DNA of 64,000 nucleotides from the NCBI GenBank assembly GCA_963682055.1, contig OY821740.1:11556814-11620813 (forward strand), given 5' to 3'. The translations under genes and the position numbers were made by a program. Below the pieces are notes generated by a model. That model saw only the letters and a list, made by a program, of their open reading frames with translations. It was not told the DNA's origin and ran no database searches. Positions 11,471 to 22,559 of this stretch are shown here, in pieces; positions within the stretch are counted from its first letter, which is position 1, and the number at the start of each line of letters is the position of its first letter. The stretch is from Primula veris (taxonomy: Eukaryota; Streptophyta; Magnoliopsida; Ericales; Primulaceae).

Positions 11471-12660
11471 ATGACAAACACGTCGCCTATTCAGTTGCCT
11501 ATCGGAAGTGAACATGACCCAGTGGTTGGTGTAGATGTCCATAACACTGGGGGCGATGCGATTGTGGGGGCTACCGCCGATGACGTAGCTGCAGCGGATG
11601 AGCCGCCGCGGCTGCGGCCATGGCGGATGCTACGGCCAAAGCTGAGGCTGCGGCCGAAGCAGCGGCCACGGCCAAGGCCGCAACTAAGGCTGCGGCAAGA
11701 GCCAAGGCCGCAACTAAGGTTGCGGCAAGAGCCATGGCTGCGGCCAAGGGCAAGACACCGATGTATTCGGCTGTGCCTACTTTGCCGACTTCTCATCTGG
11801 AGAAACCGGAAAAATTCAGGGGAGACAACTTTAAACGTTGGCGGCAAAAGATGCTGTTTTATCTCACGACCCTGAATCTGACCAGCTTTCTTAAGGAGAC
11901 TGCTCCCATCCTAAGCGAGGACGATCTGGACGAGCAGTCGTTCTCTACGGTTGAGGCATGGAGACATGCCGACTACCTATGCAAGAACTATATCTTGTGT
12001 GCTCTAGATGACATGTTGTTCAGTGTTTTCGAGCCCAAAGCTACTACAAAGGAGCTATGGGAAACTCTCAAAAACAAGTACAAAGTGAATAACGCTGGCA
12101 CAAAGAGATTTGTTGTCATGGACTTTCATGAGTACCGTATGACTGACAGCAGGGATGTCATGGAGCAAGTTGAGGAGCTCCAACTCATTTACCATCGCCT
12201 TGAGGCTGAGGGGCTAGTGATTAATGAGCCTTTCCAGGTGCCACTCATGATTGAGAAATTGCCACCGTCTTGGAAAGACTTTCAAAACTACCACAAGCGA
12301 AAGGAAATGAGGCTGGAGGGGCTCATTGAGAAGCTCAATATCGATATGAGCAACCGTCGCTCCGTGAGGAGAGTCGGTGGTGCTAACATCTCGATGGCAA
12401 AGGCCAATGTGGTCGAAAGCTCCAACGTCAAACGGAAACGTTTTGATAACGGAGGCAGTGCTGTTGTCGCAAAGAAATTTGTGGGAACCTGCTTTGTGTG
12501 TAACAGGACCGGCCATCGTGCCGCGGACTGTTATGACAATAAAGGCGCCCCCCTCCGTGGAACTTCAAGGGCAAAGGGAAGAGGAAAGCTCCAGCTTAGG
12601 CACATCTGGCCGAGGGAGGACGAGATGATGACCACTTTACTGCTATGGTCTCTGAGGTGA
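11471..12660 (+). pseudogene. Copia Gag (capsid/nucleocapsid), frameshifted
   Basis: The probable start is ATG 11471. A frameshift near 11600 moves the reading into another frame, which begins as an alanine-rich, low-complexity stretch (AKAATKAAARAKAA type). A copia-type Gag domain follows (about 11800-12300, with KFRGDNFKRWRQKM), then a zinc knuckle CFVCNRTGHRAADC (CX2CX4HX4C) that would bind the element's RNA. A second frameshift around 12545-12555 and a TAG at 12597-12599 separate Gag from the protease. In intact relatives Gag and Pol form one frame. The alanine-rich N-terminus is unusual and may itself be a repeat expansion. Confidence 0.85.
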
Positions 12661-15600
12661 ATCTCGTGGGGAGCAACCCCAAAGAGTGGTGGCTGGATAC
12701 CGGCGCCACGAGCCACATCTGCTCAACAAGGTGGATGTTTAAGACCTACGAGGCGGTAGAGAGAGAAAGCTGCTTCATGGGAAATTCTGCTACTTCCAAG
12801 ATGGAAGGAAAAGGAATGGTGGTGATTAAGATGACCTCGGGAAAAGAGGTGAGGTTGACCAATGTGCTCCATGTTCCGGATATCTGTAAGAATCTGATAT
12901 CCGGATCAGTGATGGTGAAGAACGGGTTCAAGCTAGTTTTAGAATCCGATAAAATTGTAATCACCAAAAATGGTGTCTATGTAGGCCGTGGCTATATAAC
13001 CAACAACATGTTTAAGTTAAACGTAGGGACATCTGCTCCCAATAAAGGAGCTAAAGCTGAGTCTAGCACTAGTGCTGTAATGACTGTTTCCCAAGAGGCC
13101 AATACAAATTCTAATTTTGAGTATTTATTTGAGTTATTTCATTTGTGGCATGGTAGATTAGGTCACGTGAATTATAATTCTTTAAAAAAATTAATATCAC
13201 TAAAACTAATACCAAATTTCGTTTTTGATAAGCAACATAAATGTGAGATTTGTGTAGAGGCAAAATTAACGAAATCATCGTTTCAACATGTTGAACGAGA
13301 AAGTGAACCTCTCGGTCTAATACACACGGATGTATGCGACTTAAAGTTTATACAAACGCGAGGAGGGAAAAATTACTTCCTCACTTTTATAGATGATTGT
13401 ACTAGATACTGCTGCGTTTATTTAATGAGAAGTAAAGACGAAGCAGTTGAGAAATTCGCTCTTTATAAAACCGAAGTTGAAAATCAACTCAATAGAAAAA
13501 TTAAAACATTGAGAAGTGATAGAGGCGGTGAATTTGAATCACCGTTTGAGCAGATATGCGCCGAAAGCGGCATTATACATCAAACCACAGCCACATACAC
13601 TCCCGAGCAAAATGGGGTTGCTGAGCGTAAAAATAGAACGCTAAAGGAAATGATGAATGCTATGCTAATCAGTTCTGGGTTACCCCAAAACATTTGGGGG
13701 GAAGCGATACTTTCTGCAAACTATGTTTTAAACAAGTTTCCACATAAGAAGCGAGAAAAGACTCCATATGAATTATGAAAAGGTCATCAACCCAGTTATA
13801 AGAACCTGCGGGTTTGGGGTTGTCTCACGAAGGTCCTAGTTCCCAATCCTAAGAGGATGAAAATTGGTCCTAAAATGGTGGACTGTGTGTTCATCGGATA
13901 TGCACATAATAGTAGTGCATATCGGTTTCTCGTACACAAGTCGGACAATCCCGATGTGCATGTAGATACGTATATGGAAAGCCGATAGGCCTCTTTCTTT
14001 GAGGATATCTTTCCCCGTAAATTACCTACATCTGTACCAACTCAAGAGTTGAACAGTGAAGGAAATGTGGGGGCAAGTGAACCGACAGAGGAAGAGGAAG
14101 AGCCTCGACGCAGCAAAAGGGCAAGGAAGGAAACTTCCTTTGGACCTGATTTCCTAACCTTCATGATTGAAGGCGAACCGGTGACATATAAACAAGCTAT
14201 GTCAACACCGGATTCCCAATATTGGGAAGAAGCTATTCAAAATGAGATTGAATCAATCATGCAAAACCACACTTGGGAACTAGTGGATCTTTCGAAAAGA
14301 TGTAAGCCCCTAGATCACAAGTGGATCTTCAAGAGGAAGTTAAGAGTTGACGGCACAATTGAGAAATACAAGGCGAGACTTGTAGTAAAAGGCATCAGGC
14401 AAACAGAAGGTGTCGATTATTTTGACACGTATGCTCCTGTCTCCAGGAAAACGTCAATCCGAATCGTCATTTCTCTCGCATCTTTGTTTGATATGGAAAT
14501 ACATCAAATGGATGTAAAGACGGCGTTTCTGAATGGAGAACTGGAAGAAGAAATTTACATGGAACAACCAGAAGGGTTTGTAGTTCCTGGTAAAGAGCAC
14601 CAAGTGTGCAAACTTGTAAAGTCTCTCTATGGACTCAAACAAGCGCCAAAACAATGACACGAGAAGTTTGATAGAATTATGCTATCAAACGGTTTTCACA
14701 TTAATGAGTGTGATATATGTATCTACTCTAAAGGAAGTGGAAGAGACTGTGTCGTAGTCTGTCTATATGTGGATGACATGATCATAATTGGGAGTAATGA
14801 TAGAATCATCTCCACAAAGAAAATGTTGTCACAACACTTCGATATGAAGGATCTGGGTATAGCTGATGTAATACTTGGTATGAAGATTACCAAAACATCA
14901 GAAGGATATGCCTTGTCCCAAGGTCACTATGTTAAACAAGTATTAGACAAGTTTGACAAGGGCAGTAATACTATGTCTAGAACCCAATTGAGTTCAACTG
15001 TAACCTGAAAAAGAATTTCGGTAAAAGTGTGAATCAATTGGAGTTCTCTCAAGTCATAAGCAGTTCCATGTATATAATGAATTGCACTAGACCAGACATA
15101 GCAAACTCAGTGAGTAGACTGAGCAGGTACATCAGCAATCCGAATGAGGAACACTGGAAGACCATAATGAAACTTCTCAGGTATATGAGGTTTTCAGCCG
15201 ATTATGGGCTGCACTATACCAGATATCCAGTGGTACTGAAAGGGTATTCAGATGCCAACTGGATATCAGACTCCAATAGCACAAGGTCCACGAGTGGATA
15301 TGTGTTTATAATTGGAGGAGCTGCTGTGTCTTGGAGATCCTCCAAACAAACGTGTATTGCAATGTCTACTATGGAATCAGAATTCATAGCGTTAGACTTA
15401 GCAACCGAAGAGGCAGACTGACTGAGAAGTCTATTGGAAGGAATTCCAATGTGGCCAAAACCTGTTCCCGCAATAAGCATGCATTGTGATAGTCAATCAG
15501 CTATTGCGTGGGCTCATGATCATATGTATAATGGAAAGTCTCGACACATACGTTGGAGACATAAATCCGTAACGGAATTGTTATCCAACGGTGTGGTATG

Positions 15601-15727
15601 CTTAGATTTTGTGAGATCAAAGGAAAACGTAGCGGATCCATTAACTAAAGGCTTGACTCAAGTGGGAGTCGAGACGTCATCGAACGGAATGGGATTAAAG
15701 CCCATTAAATTGGTGGCCCCCCCATAG
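12645..15727 (+). pseudogene. Copia Pol: protease, integrase, reverse transcriptase, RNase H (broken)
   Basis: Aspartic protease with DTGATSH near 12700. GAG-pre-integrase zinc-binding region HLWHGRLGHVN...CEIC near 13140-13250. Integrase core with HTDVCD, SDRGGEF and NGVAERKN supplying the D, D and E residues. Reverse transcriptase with DHKWIFKRK, VKTAFLNGELEE, LYGLKQAP and the catalytic CLYVDDM (about 14770). RNase H with YSDANW, STMESEF and DSQSA. Breaks: stops at 13776, 13986, 14655 and 15419, and a frameshift near 15000, after which reading continues in the next frame to 15727. Three stops (13776, 14655, 15419) are TGA at positions that are tryptophan in relatives. The protein cannot be made whole. 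Confidence 0.92.
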
Positions 15728-16275
15728 GCAACCCAACCTAAACGGAATATTTTCCGATAGGTTCAAAGGAAAACTGAACTGTGAGGGCAACCGAACAAAA
15801 CACTCGGGAACCTGGAGTTCCCAGCCCATTTCCACGATGACAGAGTGATAGACCTGTACCATTGTAACGGTGAGCTTGAGGCTCTTAATGATCCAAGTAA
15901 CTCAACGGTCGAGTAAAGTGAGTTAGGACACTTTCGATTTGGAACACCTATAACGAGTGTGTAAGGCCGGTACCATGTGATGAGCTTGGGCTAATTCAAT
16001 AGAGCACTCAGTTGAAGTTGCCAAGGCAGTCCAGGCCAAATATGGACAACAACTAAAGGGCCTAGTACGTGGGTAGAGAGGGCACTGTGCGGGTGCCATT
16101 CTGGGATACACAAAGCTTGATGGTTCAAAGCTTTACAGCTACCTAATAGCAGTATTCTGGGTGGTACTCCGCTACGGCAGGTTCAAGGCGCGCGCTACCT
16201 GACCTTAGGCAGTGAACTTTTGCAGTTCTCTTGATTTTCATTTAGGACATGGGCTTTCGAGCCAATTGCATTCAT

Positions 16276-16284
16276 GTGGGGGAT
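16276..16284 (+). other. Polypurine tract of the copia element
   Basis: GTGGGGGAT directly precedes the 3' LTR, as expected for the plus-strand primer of plant copia elements. Confidence 0.8.
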
Positions 16285-17746
16285 TGTTGGAAAAAATTGT
16301 AGGAAAACATGTTTTTTAAACATGGTTGTTCCAAGTGGTCAGGGACCATCTTTGAGTCAATTTTCGATGCGACTACTCAGTTTTTCTGAGGCCATACTCA
16401 AAGTGTTTGAGTAGCTCGTACGACGAGCTTCGCAACGGTATATTGCATGACCTATTCGGAGAAAGGGTGTGAATGATAATTGGACTCGAAGGTTGGTACT
16501 CGAAAGAGGAAAAAACCGAAATCTGGAAAATGGAAAATGGAAAAGAGAGTGAAATTAACCTATCCCACATTGGAAAATCAAGGTTGATTTTTACTCTATA
16601 TATACAAGTCCATCTCATGTTGTTGGTAAACTAATAAAGTCTACATACCCATGAGTGGGTTAGTGTATACCACACACGGGCATGCTCGCTCGGGTCTCGG
16701 AACTCGGGACTCGGGACTTAGGACTCGAGCCTCGGGTCACGGGCCGCGGGCCGCAAGATTTGGGATTTGGGATTTGGGATTTGGGATTTGGGATTTGGGA
16801 TTTGTGTCGGGTCTTGGGTCTTGGGTCTTGTACTAAGCTGAAAAAGGGGCTTTTGCATATTTGCAAGAGCAGTCCCTAGAGTTCCAGAAAGTTTGAAACT
16901 CCAGCAGTAATGGAGGTGGATTCTGGGGATGTAACTCTCAGAATTAAATGACCACATTAAATTCCGCGGTTTCAGAATTTCTCTATATGAGTCAGTCATC
17001 CCCTCACATTCCATACACGAAAATCAGTCTCTCTTCTCTCTAAAAAACAGCATATATTTTTCCTTCATAGCATATTAGAAACCAGAGAGAACCACCCACT
17101 AAAAGCTCGACTTTGACTCGTCGCCAGTTTTCGGCGAGTCATCCGAGAGACGTTGTACCTTGGGATCGAAGCGCCAACGCAACCAGAAACATCAAGGTGG
17201 TTGGGCGAATATCGGTTAAGGGTATATTGTTAACAGTAGCCTCGTCTTATTTTAATTTTTCATTTCTGTCCATTTTTAATTCTGTCCATTTTCAATTCTG
17301 TTATTTAATTTCCGCAATTTACTTTTCTGTATTTTTTAATTCAGTATTTTAATTTCCAGTACTTAGCTGTAGCTTTTCTATTCTGTTTGTACCTTTCTGT
17401 AATTAGTTTAAAGTTCTGTTTTTTGCTGTAATTACTATTCTGTAATTTAATTCAGTAATTAGAATAGTTTCAATTTAGTCCTGTACTTTCAATTTAAAAC
17501 AGAACAGTCCGGCTGTTAAGTTTATACTTTCCAGTTCGGCAGTTTATATTTATTGCAATTCAGTATATTAGATTATTAATTGATAATAATCTGATAACGT
17601 TTGTTTTAATTACGTTTCAGTACCTATATGTTGTAATCATTAATTTCTGTACCAATTCGAAATTAATAAATATTACACTGGTTTTGTTTATTCTTGTTTA
17701 GTCCTTTATTTATTGTTAATTGTTATTTCGTACACGGAAACCAACA
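16285..17746 (+). repeat. 3' LTR of the copia element (1462 bp)
   Basis: Same ends as the 5' LTR, with scattered base differences. The main length difference is in the G-rich part, where a GGGATTT heptamer is repeated about six times (16756-16805) against one copy in the 5' LTR. Confidence 0.93.
16756..16805 (+). repeat. GGGATTT heptamer array in the 3' LTR
   Basis: About six direct copies of GGGATTT. The spacing (three G, four non-G) continues the quadruplex-like pattern of the 5' LTR block. It is not a rotation of the plant telomere repeat TTTAGGG. Confidence 0.9.
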
Positions 17747-17751
17747 GTTTA

Positions 17752-18540
17752 GAGTCTTACTCTCCGACAAATGATGAAGTGTTACTTTCGGGACCTTGCC
17801 TGTTATTTGAGTCTTGTTTACTGTTTTTGTGTAATTGTTTCTATGATAGACCATTTGTTCAATAGGTTTCAGCTTTGCTATGCGGTTTATACATCACCAC
17901 GATTTATTATTTTAATTTATTTGTTATGAGTATGTTACCGATAAGGAGGAGTTGGTTTGTTTTGGTCAGCCTATATGAAACTGTTAATTTCTTTGGTTAC
18001 TCCTAACATTAAACAAAAAAGGCCTCATTTTGGAAGTATAGCCAATTTGTGGGTTATGTTTGGATTCAAATTGCGGTTTCCTTTTGTTAGTAAATTATAA
18101 GATAATTTATAATATTTCAATACTAAATGAGATTGTCATAAATGATGGTACATTTTTGGATTTTTAAAAAAAGGGAGAGAATACGAAATTAGAGTTGGTG
18201 AGAAGGTCATTTGCGTACAGAACGAAAATGTTGATGTCACCAACTCAATCAACGGCATGTCGTTTGTCTTAACTCATAAGCTACTTGTATTTTGAACGTA
18301 GGGCTAAACTAGGGTTGACTCTACCTATATGTACTATAGAGTTTTACTTGACCAAAGCTTCAATTCTCTTGAAGATAGTTAGTTCCTCTGTTTAATTTGC
18401 CTGTCGTTGATCATCATTTGAAATTAACTTAAAAGAGTCCTTTTCTACATTATGTTTTCACAGTAACGCTATATAGTCAGATTATCTCAATCAGACTGAT
18501 TACTAGACAATTTTTTATTTAATTTTTAGAATTATTTTAA
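17752..18540. other. Intergenic, nothing recognised
   Basis: Sequence interrupted by the copia insertion. No gene or repeat seen. Confidence 0.4.
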
Positions 18541-18856
18541 CACCCAAACAAAATAAAAATAAAACTGCAAATATAATATTTATAAAACTCTAATTGAGAA
18601 TACTATAAACTTAAATATTAATTAAAAATATTTAAATTTTGAATGATTTTAATATATTTTATTTGACTATTCAACAAAATAAAACCTCAAATATAATATT
18701 TATGAAACCCTAATTGAGACTATCATAAAATTAAGTATTAATTAAGAATATTTAAAATTTTAATGATTTTAATATATTTTATTTGATGATTCATCAAAAG
18801 AAAAACTCAAATATAATATTATAAAACTCTATTTGAGACTATCATAAACTTAAATA
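18541..18856. repeat. 120-bp AT-rich tandem repeat, about 2.6 copies
   Basis: The motif CAAATATAATATTTAT recurs at 18568, 18688 and 18808, a period of 120, with matching text between (TAATTGAGA, AATATTAATTAA). Confidence 0.8.
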
Positions 18857-18865
18857 TTAATTAAA

Positions 18866-19791
18866 GGGGCAATTAACAAAAACATATCATACCCCTATTA
18901 TATTAACAAAAACATACCCTAATAATTTAAATTATCAAAAATATATCTATATATACTTATTATTTCTTAATCTAATCTCTCTCTAACTTAACATATATCT
19001 CTGTCACCTTACATCTCTCTCTAACCTAACATATCTCTCTCTAATCGCACATATCTCTCTAACACACGATAATCGTACCTCTTTCTAACACGTGCTAATC
19101 ACCCATCTCTCTCTAAAAATTATTAAAAACTCACAAAATATGCATATGCTAATTATAAAATGTCATACCCTAATTTTAAAACTTCATACCCTGATTTCAA
19201 AACTCCATATCCTAATTTCAAAACTTCATACCCTACATATGAATTTCTCTCAATATTGTAAATATGGATTTTTCTCTTTCAACTTGAAACCCACAATATT
19301 TACAATAGTCTCAAAACTCAATAAATAGAAAACAATCTCACCAATTCCATATATTTTTCATATATTACGGGGTATCAAATAGTGTAATATTTGTGTATTA
19401 CGTATGCATATATCTGTATTTATATGTATATGGATATCTATATAATCTAGATGTTGTTCGGTAGTTAGTGATGGGTTTTTGTGGTAGAGGAAGGGAGAGA
19501 GATAGAGTGGAATATTAAAGAAAGATACATAGAAGAATGGAGGAGAGAAAGAGTAAGATCAGAGAGAGATAAAAAGAAAAATTGGAAAGAGAGAAAAATG
19601 AAGAGATAGATAGAAGAATTGGTGAGAAAAAAGAATGGAGTATAGAAAGAGAGTAAGATGAGAGAGAGAGAAATAAAAGAATAAACAGTATTAAATTTAA
19701 ATTTGTTTGGTATGTTTTTTATAATGAAAAGTTGTAAGAGTATGTTTTTTGTAATTTAGTTTAAAAAATAGTATGTTTTGTTAATTTATCC
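18866..19791. mobile_element. Mutator-like inverted-repeat element with 9-bp target duplication
   Basis: Termini are imperfect inverted repeats: left GGGGCAATTAACAAAAACAT, right complement GGATAAATTAACAAAACAT. TTAATTAAA flanks both sides (18857-18865 and 19792-19800), a 9-bp duplication typical of Mutator-like elements. The interior has a CT-rich left arm and a GA-rich right arm and codes for nothing recognisable. A related smaller element is at 27397-27582. Confidence 0.7.
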
Positions 19792-19800
19792 TTAATTAAA

Positions 19801-20823
19801 TATATTAAATATATGGCCGAATAACATACTCTTAAATTTCGGGGTGAATAAAATTCTAAATTTGCATTAAGTACTGGTGTGTTGAGAGTCTGATTGAGTT
19901 TATCTGGCTCATTAACACTATTAATGTTTTTGTGATACAATAACACTACTCAATTAATAAATTGTCTGTATTAACAATCAATTGGTTTTGCCCACTTTAA
20001 TTATTATATTGAAAGAAAAAAAGGAATTTAACTAAGTGAGCTAATTACATCGTATTAATTAAGTGAGTTATCGTTCCACGTCTAGTCACTTTTGCTAAAG
20101 CTCTCTCGAATAGATTTGTCACAGTAAATGGTTGTACACATATATATATAAAAACTCTTGGCTAGGGTTTAATTACTGTTCACATCAATATCAAAGTATA
20201 TGGTAATATCTTAAGCAACGGCATGAATATGTCTGTGCTATTTAATATTTATATGCAAATGGAAGAATAAGCACCATAGCAAATGTTAACATTTAATTAG
20301 TAATGTAAAAAATAATAGCTGACTTCTTTTAGTGAAGGTATCACTTCCAAGAGTTAAGAGTTCATTTCTAAATACTTTAGTTAAAAGAATATAAAGTAGT
20401 CCTTATTTTAGCTTATCACATCAGTGATTCACATGTCTACAAATAATTAAGTTAAGGAGTTGGAATAAAGCTATTTGGAAGTCTCAAACACAAGTTAAGG
20501 GTTTAGTTTTTTTATTCGTTCAGTTATTTAAAATAGAAATATTAATTTATTATGAGAAGTAGAATATTCTTTCCTAAAATAATTGCAGGAATAAGCTTTT
20601 CAATAAAAAGAAAATTAATAAGTAGCGACTTTTTTCATATCTATCATACATCATAGAGATTTATGAAATCATTTTCTTTACTTTTACCTCAACTACGTAC
20701 ATATAGATCACACTCACTAATACTCAAGTTGCTCAATTGGTCCCCACATTAGCTAATTAATTTGGTTTAGTGGTAATAAAATAGTTAAACGCACCATCTT
20801 TACTCAACTTAATATTTTATCTA
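19801..20823. other. Upstream region of the second AHL gene
   Basis: AT-rich, no gene recognised. Presumably holds promoter elements of the AHL gene at 21043. Confidence 0.4.
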
Positions 20824-20833
20824 TTTATATACT
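20824..20833 (+). promoter_or_regulatory. Candidate TATA box of the second AHL gene
   Basis: TTTATATACT lies about 215 bp before the ATG and is followed by a CT-rich leader (20855-20885), common in plant core promoters. Confidence 0.45.
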
Positions 20834-21042
20834 TTATTGCCTGTAAGAAAAGGTCGCTTCCACCTCCTCTCCTTTTCTCTCTACACTATTTTCTTTGTAT
20901 TCTATTGACTCTAGGGCTTTATTTCTTTGTACTGCTTCCCACTTCTTTATTAAGCTTCCACTAAAAATATTATTACTTATCTATAAAAATTAAAAAATTC
21001 CTAGTGATTATCATACTCTTATTTCCCTTCCTATTTGTTTTG

Positions 21043-21834
21043 ATGGCTGGATTAGATTTAGGTAATTCACCCTCAGGCTTTCTCCACCAGCTCCAAAGGC
21101 CCAACCTCCACCTTCAGCATCAACCAGACTCAAACGAGTATTCCGGTGGAGGCGACAACTCCGGTGGGGGTGGTGATGACACGGCAGCCGGTCGTAGGGC
21201 TAGGGGTCGTCCTCCCGGGTCCAAAAATAAGCCCAAGCCGCCAGTCATCATCACGAGGGAGAGTGCTAACACCCTCCGGGCCCACATCCTTGAGGTGAGC
21301 GGTGGGTGCGATGTCTTTGAGTCGGTTGCTTCGTATGCTAGGAAGCGCCAGCGTGGAATATGTGTGCTAAGTGGGAGCGGGACTGTGACCAACGTCACCC
21401 TCCGTCAGCCTGCCTCTGCAGGGTCATCAGTCGTGACCCTACACGGGCGGTTTGAGATCCTTTCCCTATCAGGGTCTTTTTTGCCTCCCCCGGCCCCCCC
21501 AGGAGCAACCAGCCTCACGGTTTACCTCGCGGGAGGGCAAGGGCAGGTGGTGGGTGGGAATGTTGTTGGTGCTCTCATAGCCTCGGGACCGGTCATAGTC
21601 ATCGCGGCTTCGTTCACCAACGTGGCGTATGAGAGGCTGCCTCTTGATGAAGATGAGCAACAGCTCCAAATCCAGCCGCCAGCGTCTGGGACTGGACCAG
21701 GAAATTTGTTTCCTGACCCGTCCTCGGGTTTGCCCTTTTTTAATCTTCCTCCAAATATGCAAAATTCCCAGCTACCGGTTGATGGATGGAACGGGAACTC
21801 TGCAGGCTCAGGACCAGGACGAGCTCCCTATTAG
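21043..21834 (+). CDS. AHL: AHL-family AT-hook nuclear protein, canonical copy (263 aa)
   Basis: Intronless Type I AHL protein, a nuclear regulator that binds AT-rich DNA and represses or tunes growth genes. Seen: a glycine-rich N-terminus (about 33-48), the AT-hook [12 protein letters not shown] at about 54-65, a PPC domain at about 67-195 with [17 protein letters not shown], the intact core GRFEIL (135-140), [10 protein letters not shown] and [10 protein letters not shown], and a C-terminal tail with [10 protein letters not shown] that ends GRAPY. Clade-A AHLs related to Arabidopsis AHL19/20/22/29 have this layout and length. The open frame extends upstream to 21004 only through a GTG codon. 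ATG 21043 gives MAGLD, matching the paralogue at 5391, so I chose it. The coding sequence is much more GC-rich than its surroundings and than the divergent paralogue. Confidence 0.95.
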   Translation: MAGLDLGNSPSGFLHQLQRPNLHLQHQPDSNEYSGGGDNSGGGGDDTAAGRRARGRPPGSKNKPKPPVIITRESANTLRAHILEVSGGCDVFESVASYARKRQRGICVLSGSGTVTNVTLRQPASAGSSVVTLHGRFEILSLSGSFLPPPAPPGATSLTVYLAGGQGQVVGGNVVGALIASGPVIVIAASFTNVAYERLPLDEDEQQLQIQPPASGTGPGNLFPDPSSGLPFFNLPPNMQNSQLPVDGWNGNSAGSGPGRAPY

Positions 21835-22559
21835 CCTGATTGGCACAAGAGATTGAGGCCTTGTTCGGTTGTAGATTTTAAGCTATGTTGTTCTTTTTGC
21901 TTAAAAGTTGGATTGCGTTCGGTTGACCAGCTTAAAGCTTAGCTTAACTAGCTTAAAGCTGCAACCAGAGAAGCTCTTGAATAGGTCAATGCCCAAAATT
22001 TGAACTTATCGTCGCTCTTGTAAAATTTGTTCCAACTAGCTTTAATTGCTTTGTGAAAATCTTCATTGCTATTCATCTTTTTCTATCTCGTAATGACTTT
22101 TGATTTTTCTCTTTACCGTTAATTAAATGGAGTGAGGTTTAGTACTATCGTTGTTTTATACTTCTTGACTACTTTTACGAAACTTTATAGGTGTTATTAA
22201 CAAGCTGAGTGAAAATAATGGTTTGTTTATGTATACAGACATCATGTGGTTACTTTAGGGTTTGTCTCTTTGAAAATCATTTTCCTAGATCTCAAAGTAC
22301 AAAGACCACATTTAGTTTATCTTTTCCATCTCCCCAAAAAATAAATCTTATGGGTTGCAATTATTCATAAACATCCGCAAGCATGTGATCATCTGGGCAA
22401 GCTGCTAATTTTAGAAACCACTTTTTTTTAGCAACACTTATAATTATATTAAGGACTAACCATAGAGTCGCAGACAACAACTAATTAACTATCACCTAGA
22501 ATTTGTGAGTTGACCTAGAAAAATAACCTTTCATTTGTCTCTTGAAATTATAATTGTTG
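21835..22559. other. 3' flank of the second AHL gene
   Basis: 3' UTR and downstream sequence. CGGTTG and AGCTTAA motifs recur at 21865-21960, possibly a small decayed element. No gene. Confidence 0.4.

Larger units (their letters stand above)
9707..17746 (+). mobile_element. Ty1/copia LTR retrotransposon, complete but inactive
   Basis: An 8.0-kb element with LTRs of 1406 and 1462 bp, both TGTTGG...CCAACA, flanked by GTTTA target duplications. The internal order is Gag, protease, integrase, reverse transcriptase, RNase H, which is the copia order. The reading frame is broken by frameshifts and several in-frame stops, so it cannot move by itself. The LTRs differ by scattered substitutions and an expanded 7-bp repeat, so the insertion is not recent. 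A related solo LTR lies at 52291-53574. The usual plant primer-binding site TGGTATCAGAGC is absent after the 5' LTR. Confidence 0.95.

Noticed and set aside
11491..11847. Minus-strand alanine and serine/arginine-rich frames opposite Gag
   Set aside because: Shadow frames of the GCG/GCC-rich Gag coding strand.
16756..16805. GGGATTT array taken as telomere-like sequence
   Set aside because: GGGATTT is not a rotation of TTTAGGG, and it lies inside an LTR as an expansion of the local G-rich motif.
16651..17014. Repetitive open frames over the 3' LTR
   Set aside because: Both strands stay open because of the heptamer array; they are not coding.
19092..19328. Open frame with LHTLISKLH repeats
   Set aside because: Reflects short tandem words (CTAATTTCAAAAC type) inside a Mutator-like MITE, with no gene signals.
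21004..21042. Upstream extension of the second AHL protein
   Set aside because: It would need a GTG start and adds a hydrophobic stretch absent from AHL proteins. ATG 21043 matches the paralogue.
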